Shown piece after piece: positions 1 through 8,693 of a DNA stretch of 33,585 nucleotides. The notes below the pieces were generated by a model. That model worked only from the letters and a program-made list of their open reading frames with translations. It did no database searches and was not told where the DNA came from. Origin of the DNA: J005 sp964613235 (GTDB lineage Bacteria; Pseudomonadota; Zetaproteobacteria; Mariprofundales; Mariprofundaceae); assembly GCA_964613235.1 (NCBI GenBank), contig CAZTGM010000012.1, positions 1-33,585 of the forward strand, read 5' to 3'. Made by a program: the position numbers and the translations under genes. The first letter of the stretch is position 1. Every line of letters starts with the position of its first letter.

Positions 1-146
1 GGGAATTCAGACCTTTTTTTATCCCTCCGGATTCCTTAACCGGACAGCCGTGTCCTCCTTGGATAAAACAGACAGGTGCGAACGAATCTGCAGAAGGGAG
101 GGGAAGGAGAGCTCGCCCGCACCTGTCAACTGACAGTCACACGCCA

Positions 147-368
147 TTAGCAATGGCTGCAACCGGATTTCATACCCAGTGCCTGCAAAATCTTCTCCAT
201 CAGGCACCACCGCGTAAAACCTGACTGAAACAGATTGGCACCGACAAACAGAGTAAACCACAGCCATGTCGGTTCACTGAGCACGACTCCGTTGTACACG
301 GAGGATAAAAATACGGACAACATAATAAATGATCCGGCAATAATACGAATTGCTCTTTCAATCGTCAT
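147..368 (-). CDS. DUF2892 (YgaP-like) small inner-membrane protein
   Basis: A 73-residue protein starting MTIERAIRIIAGSF, with two hydrophobic segments (about residues 7-27 and 32-48) and a cytosolic-looking tail. The ending FTRWCLMEKILQALG resembles the membrane part of E. coli YgaP (DUF2892), where FTxxCPxEKIL is typical. The ATG at 368 was chosen over upstream codons because GGAG lies 6 nt before it. It follows the RND pump gene by 17 nt and is the last gene of the arsR-tolC-adaptor-RND operon. In E. coli the same domain is encoded next to the ArsR-type regulator YgaV, so the pairing here is meaningful. The exact function is unknown; a role in sulfur or persulfide handling is inference. 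Three cysteines (one in CLMEK, two in the terminal CSHC) are retained. The family call is fairly sure. Confidence 0.8.
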   Translation of the reverse strand: MTIERAIRIIAGSFIMLSVFLSSVYNGVVLSEPTWLWFTLFVGANLFQSGFTRWCLMEKILQALGMKSGCSHC

Positions 369-385
369 ATCCAACTCCTTATCCA

Positions 386-3300
386 TTAATTTGTTTCTAT
401 TGCACACTGATCTGTGGCAAGCGGTTTATTACGCTGCCACAGATAATACATCAGCGGCGTGATAAACAGCGTCAACACGGTAGCTGCCAGCGTTCCGAAT
501 GCCATCGATACGCCAAGACCACCGAACACCGGGTCCGTAATCATGATGGACGTACCGGCAATGACCGCCAGTGCCGTCAGCAGAATCGGTCGGGCACGCA
601 CGGCGCCCGCCTCCAGCACGGCTGTTTTTACATCATGTCCCTGCCGCCGGTAATCAAGAATAAAGTCGATCAACAGGGTAGAGTTACGCACCACAATACC
701 GGCCAGAGCAATCATGCCGATCATCGATGTAGCCGTGAACGGCTGCCCGGTAATCATATGCCCCGGGAAAATACCGATCATGGTCAGTGCCGTCGGCGCC
801 ATAACCAGCATCGGCAGAATAAATTCACCGTAATAGGCCACCATCAGCAGATAAATCAGTACCAGGGCCACAATGAAGGCCGCACCGAGATCGCGGAACA
901 CATCCAGTGTCAGGCGCATTTCCCCATCCCATAGCAAATGATAACCGAAGGTGTCTTCAGGTGCCGTACTGGTGAAACGCATGCCTCCTGTCTTCAATGT
1001 GGCTTCTGGCAACACTTCACTGCCATCAAGTCGGCCATCCATGTCCAGCAGCGAATAAACCTGCGAACCCTGGCGTGGCTCAGCCGTCACATAGGTCACC
1101 AGATGGCCGTCCTTGCTGAATACGGGACGCGCCACTGTCGTTGTCTCGATGCTGGCAATAGCCGATAATGGCACCAGACCATGACTGCCACTGACATAGA
1201 TACGATCCAGATCCTCAGCATGCGCACGCAGCGAACGGGGCAGCTGCACATGCAGGTTTACCGCATGACGCTCATTGGCCACATGAACGGCACCAAAATT
1301 GTAGCCTTGCAGAAAATCGCGCAATGCCGTTTCCACCTGTCGGGTGTTCACGCCCAGACGCGAGGCTTTTTCCCTATCCACGCGAACATTCAGCTGCATC
1401 TGCTCCGCACCAACGGAATCATCAATATCGGTGACATCATAAGTATTGCCGAACACCTCACGGACCTTGGCCGCAATGTGTCGCTGTTTCTCATAATCAG
1501 GGCCGTAGATTTCTGCCAGCAACGTCGCCCGAACCGGAGGCCCCGGCGGATCCTCAACCAGTTTGATCGAGGCGTCCGGATGCGCATCCATGATCGGCCG
1601 CAGCATGTCACGCAATTGCAACACGATCTCCGCCGAGCGAATAGAACGCTCATGCTTGTCCAGCAGGTTCACACGGACCTCTGCCAGATGCGGGCCTTCC
1701 CGGAACAATGCCGCACCACGCAACATGCCATTGAAGTCAATGGGACCGGCACGACCAACGAAGGTTTCATAATCCTGAACCATCGGATGCTGGCGCAACA
1801 CGTCGCCAATTTCGCGTGCAACACGATCCGTTGTCTCCAGCGTCGATCCCTCGGGCAAATCGATAGTGATATTGAAGGTATTCTGATTGCCCTTGGGTAA
1901 CATCTTCAATTCCACCGCACCTGGCGTCAGCGGTCCATTGATGCCGGCAGGACGCATGAATTGCCATCCGGGCTCCCACATGGCACCGGCAAACAGTAAT
2001 GCCACCACCAGCCAGAATACCCGGCGCTTTGCCGGATGCTCAATCAACGGAACGGCCATGCGCATATAGGCACGATGCACCCAGTCTTTCGGCTCATGGC
2101 TTTTTTCGCTTAATGTCGGCGATACCATTTTGCACGGCAACCAGCGACTGGCGATCCACGGTGTAAAAGCATAGGCAATAACAAGCGATGCGGCCATGGC
2201 AATCGGCGCATTGAACGGAATCGGCGCCATATACGGCCCCATCATGCCGGTTACAAAAGCCATGGGAATAAAAGCCAAAATAACCGCAACCGTCGCCACT
2301 ATCGTCGGTTTACCCGTTTCATTGGTGGCCTGGATGATCAGCTTTGCCTTGTCGGACATTTTCCGCACACCATGATGCAGATGACGATGGATATTTTCGA
2401 TAACCACAATGGCATCATCCACCAACAACCCCAGCGCCAGAATCAGGGAAAACAATGTAACTCGGTTGATCGTCTGATCCGCCAGCAGACCAATAGCAAG
2501 TACAATGAATAAAATTAACGGAATATTCAGCGTTACAATCGTCGCTTCACGCCAGCCCAGGAACAGCAGCAAAATTATAATGACCGTGGCAATGGCGATA
2601 CCCAGATGTTCCACCAGAAGATTCACCGCTGCATTGGCCCGGTCACCGGAATCCCGCGTGATATCCACGCGTACATCATCGGGAATGAAATTGCCTTTCA
2701 GTTCCTGCAACTTGTTTTCGATGCGTTCCGTCACGAATACGGCATTGGTACCACGCTTCTTTGCCAATGCGATCGAAACCGCCGGTGTTTCCGGCTCTCC
2801 CTCCGGCACCACACCGGAGGCCGCCGGCCCAAAACCAATTCGATGCAGCCGGTTAACTTCTGCAGCACCATCGGTAATCGTCGCCACATCACGCAGATAA
2901 ATCGGTTTATGCTGCCACTGGCCAACAATCAATGCACCCACTTCCGATGCATTTTTCAGATAGCCATCCAGCCACACGCGAACAACCTGATTGCCGCCTA
3001 CCAGTTGGCCCGTCGGGCCACCGGCATTGGCACCTGTCAGCACCTGATGCAGGCGATCAAGCGTAATACCATAAGCAGCCATACGCGCCGGATCGATCTG
3101 AATGCGGATTTCGTGATCCTGACCACCGACGATATCGGCAACGGATACACCCTCCAGCGGAGAAAGCTGTTCACGCACACGCTCGGCCAGGCGTTTCAGC
3201 GACAAACCATCCATGCGGGGGGAAGACAGCGTAATCACGGATACCGGTACATCATCGACATCCATCGGCTTGACCAGTGGCTGTGAAGCACCCGGTGGAA

Positions 3301-3688
3301 TACGATCGATGTTATGCATGACACGGTCATACAACTTGACCAAGCTGGCTTCCTTATCTTCACCGACCTTGAACATCACCGTGACCACGCCCAGTGAATC
3401 CATAGCCGCACCGAAGGTATGGTCCACGCCCGTCATTTCACGCAACACCATTTCCATCGGATGCACGATCAGATTCTGTACTTCCTCCGGGCTGGCACCC
3501 TGCATTTGCACAATCACATTTGCAGCCGGCACATCGATTTGCGGATTTTCTTCACGCGGCGTAATAACCAGTGCCACGATGCCCAGCAAGAAAATCAGCA
3601 TGCTGAAAATCGGGGTCAGATTGGTACGCATCGCAATCTGGCCCAGTCGCCCAGCAATATTCAGCGGTGCTTCGCGCTGTTCACTCAT
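386..3688 (-). CDS. RND efflux pump, inner-membrane permease (AcrB/HAE-like)
   Basis: An 1100-residue proton-driven pump of the AcrB/MMPL superfamily, of full family length. It has TM1 near residues 26-43, a first periplasmic porter/docking loop, a TM2-TM6 block (about 360-560), a second periplasmic loop and a C-terminal TM block (about 930-1085). The proton-relay aspartates of TM4 are present as D424-D425 in LLVDDAIVVIEN. In the TM10 region, where AcrB has a lysine (GxxxKNAI), this protein has arginine in GIVVRNSTLLID. The substrate cannot be read from sequence; the HAE type (DD) argues against a CusA-type metal pump. Its start overlaps the adaptor stop as ATGA, so translation is probably coupled. 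It belongs to the operon led by a BigR-like ArsR regulator, which suggests induction by a sulfur species. Confidence 0.93.
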   Translation of the reverse strand: MSEQREAPLNIAGRLGQIAMRTNLTPIFSMLIFLLGIVALVITPREENPQIDVPAANVIVQMQGASPEEVQNLIVHPMEMVLREMTGVDHTFGAAMDSLGVVTVMFKVGEDKEASLVKLYDRVMHNIDRIPPGASQPLVKPMDVDDVPVSVITLSSPRMDGLSLKRLAERVREQLSPLEGVSVADIVGGQDHEIRIQIDPARMAAYGITLDRLHQVLTGANAGGPTGQLVGGNQVVRVWLDGYLKNASEVGALIVGQWQHKPIYLRDVATITDGAAEVNRLHRIGFGPAASGVVPEGEPETPAVSIALAKKRGTNAVFVTERIENKLQELKGNFIPDDVRVDITRDSGDRANAAVNLLVEHLGIAIATVIIILLLFLGWREATIVTLNIPLILFIVLAIGLLADQTINRVTLFSLILALGLLVDDAIVVIENIHRHLHHGVRKMSDKAKLIIQATNETGKPTIVATVAVILAFIPMAFVTGMMGPYMAPIPFNAPIAMAASLVIAYAFTPWIASRWLPCKMVSPTLSEKSHEPKDWVHRAYMRMAVPLIEHPAKRRVFWLVVALLFAGAMWEPGWQFMRPAGINGPLTPGAVELKMLPKGNQNTFNITIDLPEGSTLETTDRVAREIGDVLRQHPMVQDYETFVGRAGPIDFNGMLRGAALFREGPHLAEVRVNLLDKHERSIRSAEIVLQLRDMLRPIMDAHPDASIKLVEDPPGPPVRATLLAEIYGPDYEKQRHIAAKVREVFGNTYDVTDIDDSVGAEQMQLNVRVDREKASRLGVNTRQVETALRDFLQGYNFGAVHVANERHAVNLHVQLPRSLRAHAEDLDRIYVSGSHGLVPLSAIASIETTTVARPVFSKDGHLVTYVTAEPRQGSQVYSLLDMDGRLDGSEVLPEATLKTGGMRFTSTAPEDTFGYHLLWDGEMRLTLDVFRDLGAAFIVALVLIYLLMVAYYGEFILPMLVMAPTALTMIGIFPGHMITGQPFTATSMIGMIALAGIVVRNSTLLIDFILDYRRQGHDVKTAVLEAGAVRARPILLTALAVIAGTSIMITDPVFGGLGVSMAFGTLAATVLTLFITPLMYYLWQRNKPLATDQCAIETN

Positions 3689-4716
3689 GATGCCTTGTGC
3701 CCTACCCGCATACCACTGGACAACGGCTTGCCAGCCGACCAGGCAATAGTGTCACCGGCTTGCAAACCGGCCAGCACCTCAACCTGTCCGTCGAATGTTT
3801 CGCCCAGACGCACCAGCCGATAATGAATCACACCATCATCATCCACAACATACACGCCATCCAGTCCGGCGCGATGCACCAAAACCTCGGTTGGCAGCAA
3901 CAATGCCTTACGCTGACCAACAGCAAAACGCACCTCGGCGAACATTCCCGGGAACACATCCGTTGCTGACTTCATGGCGACTTTCACCAGAAACTGATGG
4001 GTTACCGGATCGGCAGCCTCCACAATTTGGCGAATAACTCCTGTCACACGCTTCTTGCTGCCTGGCAAATAGATATCCGCCTCATCCCCCTCATGCAATG
4101 CGGCAATGAACTGGTCGGAAATATGCGTTTCCACCAGTAATTGCGCCGGATTATCCAGCACCAGTACAGCACGACCGGGAGAAGCCAGATCGCCCGCACT
4201 GGCATGTTTTTCCACCACCACGCCGGATACCGGAGCTTTCACTTCGGCATATTGCAACTGGTTTTTCGCCTGCAACAACTGGGATCTGGCAACCGTATAA
4301 CGCAGCTTTGCCTTGTCGAATTGCTGCTGACTGATCGCGTGCTCAGCCAGCAAACTCTGATAGCGCCTGAAGTCCGTAAGTGCATCAGATAATTGGGCCT
4401 GTGCCTGTTCATAGGCCTGGCGTGCATCTACAGGATCGATACGAAACAGCAATTGGCCTTCAACTACACGATCCCCTTCTCGCACGGCTATTTCCCGGAT
4501 ATAGCCCGACAAACGGGAACTGACGCTAATGCGTTGATCAGAAACCACCACACCACTGGTAACGTAATGTGAGGCGACTGTTTCCGCGTTCAAAATCATC
4601 AATGATGCCGCAACTGATTCGGGCTCTACCGCCGACTCTACCGCTTTATCACCACAGCCGATCAGCATCACGGGAAACAAACCCATGATCATATATTTCC
4701 CTAACCATCGCTTCAT
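3685..4716 (-). CDS. RND periplasmic adaptor (HlyD/AcrA family lipoprotein)
   Basis: A 343-residue membrane-fusion protein that bridges the RND permease and the TolC channel. The N-terminus is a lipoprotein signal with lipobox L18-I-G-C21, so it should be acylated and anchored in the inner membrane. A barrel-sandwich half (RLSGYIREIAVREGD, about residues 69-83) is followed by a short alpha-hairpin (about 100-155) and the returning half (APVSGVVVEKHASAG). A beta-barrel and membrane-proximal region fill the C-terminus. The stop overlaps the RND start (ATGA at 3685-3688), and its own start overlaps the tolC stop (ATGA at 4713-4716). The short hairpin, about 55 residues, is usual for RND-type adaptors. 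Family assignment is secure; the substrate is unknown. Confidence 0.93.
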   Translation of the reverse strand: MKRWLGKYMIMGLFPVMLIGCGDKAVESAVEPESVAASLMILNAETVASHYVTSGVVVSDQRISVSSRLSGYIREIAVREGDRVVEGQLLFRIDPVDARQAYEQAQAQLSDALTDFRRYQSLLAEHAISQQQFDKAKLRYTVARSQLLQAKNQLQYAEVKAPVSGVVVEKHASAGDLASPGRAVLVLDNPAQLLVETHISDQFIAALHEGDEADIYLPGSKKRVTGVIRQIVEAADPVTHQFLVKVAMKSATDVFPGMFAEVRFAVGQRKALLLPTEVLVHRAGLDGVYVVDDDGVIHYRLVRLGETFDGQVEVLAGLQAGDTIAWSAGKPLSSGMRVGHKAS

Positions 4717-6074
4717 CGCACTCGCTCCTGTTCCAGTTTTCCTGCCGCCAGTAATAACCGCGCTTCTGCCACAACGGTGTCAAAATCCGCCTGAATGGAA
4801 CCGGCCTCCGCCTGATCCGAACGGCTTTGTGCATCCAGCAGGTCTGTCGCCTTTTCCAAACCCTTTTCAAAACGGAGTTTCACGATACGCAATGACTCCT
4901 GAGCCTGTTGAAAGGCATGAGACATGGCATGCCGGCGTTCCGCACTCTCCTCAAGCTGGCGCCACGCGTCGTACACCTCATTGCGCACCTGCTGCCGACG
5001 ATCTTCCAGCAGCAATGACAGGCGCGCTGACTTCGCGCGCGCGCGGCTCATTTCCGCCTTATCCGCCCCCCCGGCAAAGACATTCATGCTAACCACTGCC
5101 GCCACCGTCGCATTGCCATTCTTCACAGCCAGATTGCTGTTGTTCCATTCCTGGCTTGCCTGCACCGAAACGTGTGGAAGAAACCCGCTACGCGCCTTGT
5201 TGACATCGGCTTCGGAAGCAGACTGCTCCGCCTGCAAAGCCAGAAGGTCCGCCCGATTTTGCCGCGCCTCAGCAGCCAGGCGTTCGATATTTTTCACATC
5301 AACACCTTGCATCTGCAACCGCATCGATCCCTCCAGTTGCAAGGGCTCGCCAGCAGCCAGATTCAAATGTACCCGCAAACGATCTGCCGCCTGAGCTTTC
5401 ATATTCCTGAGCTGATTCAGGCGCACTTCAACATTCAGCCGATGCACTTCCGCATCCATAACATCGGCCCTAATCAATACGCCGCGCCGGGCCATGGCGC
5501 GGGTCATGGACAAATGATCATCCGCGGCCTGCAATGCCTTTTCCGTCGCTGCGACTTGGGCTTTGGCATTCCGTAATTGCGCCACCAACTGAACCGTCTG
5601 GAAAATAATCTGCTGACTGAGCCACTGATGCTGAAAGTCCGCAGCCAGCCCATGCTGTCTGGCACCTTCCCGGCCTGCCCATAATTCACCCCCCTGATAA
5701 AGCGGCATGCTCAGCGTCAGACGCGGCTGATAATTGTTAATCGCCGTGGGGTTGTTCAGCGTCGCAATATTGAAGTCAGCAGGTGTAATCTTGCTTTGCA
5801 GCAAGCGCGTACCAAACACACTCAGTGGCGAATCCGTACGCATGGCCGTGTAACTCATATCCAGGCGCGGATACAAATGCCCTTCCGCTGACTGTATGGC
5901 CCAGTTTGCCGATTCCACGCGATAATTGTCCGCCAATAACTGACGATTCTTTTGCATCGCCATGGCAACTGCCTGGGATAAAGTTAAAGAGGCCGCACTG
6001 GTCCCCAGCGGAAAGCCACAGAGTAAAAAGAACAATATATAACGATACGCTAATCTTTTACGCAAAAAAAACAT
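4713..6074 (-). CDS. TolC-family outer-membrane efflux protein
   Basis: A 453-residue outer-membrane channel subunit (OEP, two repeats). A Sec signal peptide is visible (basic MFFLRKRLAYR, hydrophobic core, cleavage after TSA near residue 27). The mature start TLSQAVAMAMQKNRQL is the typical first OEP helix, and long amphipathic helices rich in Ala, Gln and Arg follow. The C-terminal repeat contains QVRNEVYDAWRQLEES and ATDLLDAQSRSDQAE, both typical of the family. It should form the trimeric exit duct for the adaptor and RND pump encoded downstream. Its ATG directly abuts the TGA of the regulator gene with no gap, so regulator and pump are probably one transcript. Length matches the family. 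Confidence 0.92.
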   Translation of the reverse strand: MFFLRKRLAYRYILFFLLCGFPLGTSAASLTLSQAVAMAMQKNRQLLADNYRVESANWAIQSAEGHLYPRLDMSYTAMRTDSPLSVFGTRLLQSKITPADFNIATLNNPTAINNYQPRLTLSMPLYQGGELWAGREGARQHGLAADFQHQWLSQQIIFQTVQLVAQLRNAKAQVAATEKALQAADDHLSMTRAMARRGVLIRADVMDAEVHRLNVEVRLNQLRNMKAQAADRLRVHLNLAAGEPLQLEGSMRLQMQGVDVKNIERLAAEARQNRADLLALQAEQSASEADVNKARSGFLPHVSVQASQEWNNSNLAVKNGNATVAAVVSMNVFAGGADKAEMSRARAKSARLSLLLEDRRQQVRNEVYDAWRQLEESAERRHAMSHAFQQAQESLRIVKLRFEKGLEKATDLLDAQSRSDQAEAGSIQADFDTVVAEARLLLAAGKLEQERVR

Positions 6075-6392
6075 TCAGGTACCTTCCCCCTGACCACACA
6101 TATCCGGACAATAAATGGCCTTCAGAGCCAAAATCAACTGTTCAAATGCAGGATTGGCGATGCGATAAAAAACCTGTTGTCCTCGCTTTTCATTGACCAG
6201 AATTCCCATCAACCGCATTTTGGCCAGATGCTGGGAAAGATTGGATTGCGAAGTGCCGGTTGCTTCAATCAATTGCTGCACGCACATCGGCCCCTGCAGT
6301 AAATGGCACAGAACGGACAGTCGTGTTTCATGTGCCAAGCCGCGCAGACCTTCTGCCGCAGCATTGATTTCCTTAGCTGGTATCATTTCCAT
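6075..6392 (-). CDS. ArsR-family regulator, BigR/YgaV-like (persulfide sensor type)
   Basis: A 105-residue winged-helix repressor. The recognition helix is SQSNLSQHLAKMR (about residues 48-60) and the wing is EKRGQQVFYRI (68-78). The metal-binding CxC of classical ArsR/SmtB proteins is absent. Instead C29 in SVLCHLL and C95 in AIYCP are 66 residues apart, the same spacing I recall for the two redox cysteines of BigR (C42/C108) and its relatives YgaV and SqrR, which sense sulfide or persulfides by forming disulfide or polysulfide bonds. C37 and C99 are extra. It heads the tolC-adaptor-RND-DUF2892 operon and probably represses it. The ATG at 6392 lacks a clear ribosome-binding site; with the promoter seen upstream the message would be nearly leaderless. 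A second ATG at 6386 is possible. ArsR family is near certain; the sulfur ligand is inferred. Confidence 0.9.
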   Translation of the reverse strand: MEMIPAKEINAAAEGLRGLAHETRLSVLCHLLQGPMCVQQLIEATGTSQSNLSQHLAKMRLMGILVNEKRGQQVFYRIANPAFEQLILALKAIYCPDMCGQGEGT

Positions 6393-6398
6393 GGGCGA

Positions 6399-6426
6399 AA
6401 TATATTAGAATATTATAATTAGTCAA
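6399..6426 (-). promoter_or_regulatory. Predicted promoter and operator of the arsR-RND operon
   Basis: On the minus strand TTGACT (6426-6421) is followed after 16 nt by TATATT (6404-6399), a good sigma-70 pattern. The spacer holds the dyad ATATT-AG-AATAT (6402-6413) in an A/T-rich block, where an ArsR dimer would block polymerase. Transcription would begin about at the ATG at 6392. This is the usual geometry for an autoregulated ArsR-family repressor. It is inferred from sequence only. Confidence 0.5.
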
Positions 6427-6482
6427 GCCAGAATGAGAATTGCAACTTGCCTCTTGCGCCAAAATGACCTTGAATTAATGCA

Positions 6483-7055
6483 ATGGATTCTCACGCCACC
6501 CATCACAATCCTCCCTTGACCGACCATGATGCGCAAACCCCTGCTGTGGATCTGACGCGTCGGCGTCTGAGCATAACCATTGCATCACTCCTGCTGGCTT
6601 CGCCATACCTGCCTCGCCATACCTGGGCCGCTGACGATGTGGTCAGTAAGAACCATTTCCAAACCCTGTGCATCTATCTGACGGCATTCCGGCAACTTGA
6701 TGAAATCATGCTGCAACAAATTTACGACACCTTGCTGCACGAGCCATGGGGACGCGAACACATCCACCGCCTGCTCAACAAACTGTTTCCCGACATTGCA
6801 CATTCAGCAAAACCCAGAACTGCATACTTCGTCGTACGCAATCTGGATGATGCGGAACGCTGGTTCGCCGGCCATATTCTGACAACCTGGATGACCGGTA
6901 TTTACTATCATGAAACCGGCAACCGCACCATCAGCTACGAACACGCGCTGATGTATGAGTCCCTGAAAGATATCCGGCCCGTACCGGGTATGAGCCAGGA
7001 ATCCTTTGGTTTCTGGCAACATCCTCCTGGTAGAGGCAAGGCAGGAGCATCCTGA
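6483..7055 (+). CDS. Tat-exported small subunit of a GMC sugar/alcohol dehydrogenase
   Basis: A 190-residue protein resembling the small subunit of membrane-bound FAD-dependent sorbitol, fructose or glucose dehydrogenases (FAD-SLDH / gluconate 2-dehydrogenase subunit 3 type). A twin-arginine signal is visible as TRRRLSITIASLLLASPYL (about residues 25-43), followed by a cleavable AWAA-like site. The conserved C-terminal block has ALMYESLKDIRPVPG and GFWQHPPG. In this family the small subunit carries the flavoprotein across the membrane through Tat, because the large subunit has no signal of its own. The stop overlaps the large-subunit ATG by one base (TGATG at 7053-7057). No strong ribosome-binding site precedes the ATG at 6483. 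It is divergent from the arsR operon with 90 bp between starts. Confidence 0.8.
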   Translation: MDSHATHHNPPLTDHDAQTPAVDLTRRRLSITIASLLLASPYLPRHTWAADDVVSKNHFQTLCIYLTAFRQLDEIMLQQIYDTLLHEPWGREHIHRLLNKLFPDIAHSAKPRTAYFVVRNLDDAERWFAGHILTTWMTGIYYHETGNRTISYEHALMYESLKDIRPVPGMSQESFGFWQHPPGRGKAGAS

Positions 7056-8641
7056 TGGCTGATTATGATTGCGATTCATTAATTATCGGTGCAGGTGTTG
7101 CAGGTGCCCTGATTGCACGGGAACTGGCGGCTGATGGCGACAAGGTATTGATCCTGGAGGCCGGCGATAGTGTGAACAGGGAAGCGGCCACACAGCGCTA
7201 TCGTCAGGCCTGGAACCGGAAACTCGAAGCACCTTATGAAGCTTGGGACTGGGCCCCTGTACCGGACAGTGAAAAGCCGGCTTCCTATTACGGACCTTAT
7301 GTTGACCGCACATTCAATCCGCTGTTTCTCAAAGCCATCGGTGGCTCCACATGGCACTGGACCGGTATTACCCCGCGCTTTCTGCCTTCCGACTTCGCCC
7401 TGCACAGCCGCTATGGCGTTGGCGTGGACTGGCCACTCTCCTACGATGATATTGAGCCCTATTACGTTCTGGCCGAGCGGGCACTGGGCGTCGCCGGTAA
7501 TAGCGATGATCCGCAAGGTTCTCCCCGCAGCGCACCCTACCCTATGAAGTCGATTCCACTCAGCTACAGCGATCAGGCCATTGCCAAAAAACTGGCCGGC
7601 ATGGGACTCGACGTTGCACCGTTTCCGGCAGCCCGTAACAGCCGAGCCTATGATGGACGACCCGCCTGCCAGGGCAATGGCACCTGCACGCCTTTGTGTC
7701 CAATCGGTGCTTCCTACAGCGCCGACCATGATATACGCAAGGCCATTCGGCAGGGCGCAACCCTGATCCCCCGGGCTGTGGCATATCGCCTGGAGGCCGA
7801 CCGACAGGGTAATATTCATACAGTGCATTACAAAACACCGGACAAGATCGAACATACATTGAAAGCCCGACGCGTTGTTCTTGCATGCAATACTATTGAA
7901 ACAGCTCGCCTGTTGCTGATGAGTCGGAATGAGCATTACCCTGATGGCATTGCCAACCGTTCCGGCATGGTCGGTCGAAATCTCATGGACCATACCATTT
8001 TTGTGACAACATTTCGTATGCGCGAACCCATTTATGCGGGTCGAGGCCCCCAAAGCATCGCCACCATCCGAACCGGACGGGATGGCTCGTTCCGCAAAAA
8101 ACACGCTGCCGCAAAATTGTTTATCTCCAATGATGTGAACATTCATCAGTATATGTCGCGTATTCTAGAACATCAGGAGCAATGGTCAGAGGCACTGTCG
8201 CTGTTACGCGAACAGGTTATTCATGTCGGTCACATTGGCGCCGAGGTCGAGCAGTTGCCGGACCCCAACAACCGCCTGGAACTCGACCACCAGCGACTGG
8301 ATCCACTGGGACTACCACTGCCAACCATCCATTTTCATTCATCCAAATACACCCGGGATGGCCTGAAAGTATGGCAGGAACGCGTGGCAGACATCATTCG
8401 ACATATGGATGCCACCCTCGAAGAGAGCACTATCTCATACTCGTCCCATCATCCAGCCGGCACCACCAGCATGGGCGATAATCCTGCAACATCTGTTGTG
8501 GACCGTCACTGCCGCGCTCATGACCATCCCAACCTGTTCATGGTCGGAGGCCATGTCTTCCCGACCATGGGCACCGCCAATCCGACATTGACTATCGCCG
8601 CACTTAGTCTTCGTCTGGCTAAACATCTGGAACGACAATAA
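7055..8641 (+). CDS. GMC-family FAD-dependent dehydrogenase, large subunit
   Basis: A 528-residue flavoprotein. The N-terminal FAD-binding fold is IIGAGVAGALIARELA with the acidic strand end LILEAG. The GMC signature region GGSTWHWTGITPRF follows, and the C-terminal catalytic block has H465-H466 (SSHHPAGTT) and N509 (GTANPTL), the His/Asn positions of the family. A cysteine cluster C205-x5-C211-x3-C215 (CQGNGTCTPLC) matches in spacing the three cysteines reported, as I recall, to bind a 3Fe-4S cluster in bacterial FAD-glucose dehydrogenase. It probably oxidises a sugar, polyol or alcohol in the periplasm with the Tat-dependent small subunit just upstream. The usual third partner, a multihaem cytochrome c, is not encoded next to it. 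The substrate cannot be told. Confidence 0.88.
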   Translation: MADYDCDSLIIGAGVAGALIARELAADGDKVLILEAGDSVNREAATQRYRQAWNRKLEAPYEAWDWAPVPDSEKPASYYGPYVDRTFNPLFLKAIGGSTWHWTGITPRFLPSDFALHSRYGVGVDWPLSYDDIEPYYVLAERALGVAGNSDDPQGSPRSAPYPMKSIPLSYSDQAIAKKLAGMGLDVAPFPAARNSRAYDGRPACQGNGTCTPLCPIGASYSADHDIRKAIRQGATLIPRAVAYRLEADRQGNIHTVHYKTPDKIEHTLKARRVVLACNTIETARLLLMSRNEHYPDGIANRSGMVGRNLMDHTIFVTTFRMREPIYAGRGPQSIATIRTGRDGSFRKKHAAAKLFISNDVNIHQYMSRILEHQEQWSEALSLLREQVIHVGHIGAEVEQLPDPNNRLELDHQRLDPLGLPLPTIHFHSSKYTRDGLKVWQERVADIIRHMDATLEESTISYSSHHPAGTTSMGDNPATSVVDRHCRAHDHPNLFMVGGHVFPTMGTANPTLTIAALSLRLAKHLERQ

Positions 8642-8670
8642 AAATGGCGGCTCTTGGGAGCCGCCATTTT
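8641..8670. terminator. Bidirectional rho-independent terminator
   Basis: A perfect 9-bp stem ATGGCGGCT (8644-8652) / AGCCGCCAT (8659-8667) with a 6-nt loop is flanked by AAA on the left and TTT on the right. It can therefore terminate both the GMC dehydrogenase transcript (plus) and the bcs operon (minus). It lies between the convergent stops at 8641 and 8694. Confidence 0.9.
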
Positions 8671-8693
8671 TCTATTGTCATTACGGCCTGCAC

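Noticed and set aside
123..136. CTGTCA-AC-TGACAG dyad considered as terminator of the first operon
   Set aside because: Only a 2-nt loop and no T-run on either strand. The rest of positions 1-146 shows no gene or clear site.
350..934. Plus-strand open frame opposite the RND pump (and others at 1181-1900 and 2606-3286)
   Set aside because: Fully antisense to a strongly conserved pump gene, His/Arg/Gln-rich shadow composition and no ribosome-binding site.
3685..3688. ATGA overlaps in the pump operon considered as frameshift signs
   Set aside because: All flanking genes are full length with conserved ends; these are normal coupled stop/start overlaps.
7079..8146. 355-residue minus-strand open frame opposite the GMC dehydrogenase
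   Set aside because: Shadow of a conserved gene; no recognisable domain, composition typical of reverse-frame reading.
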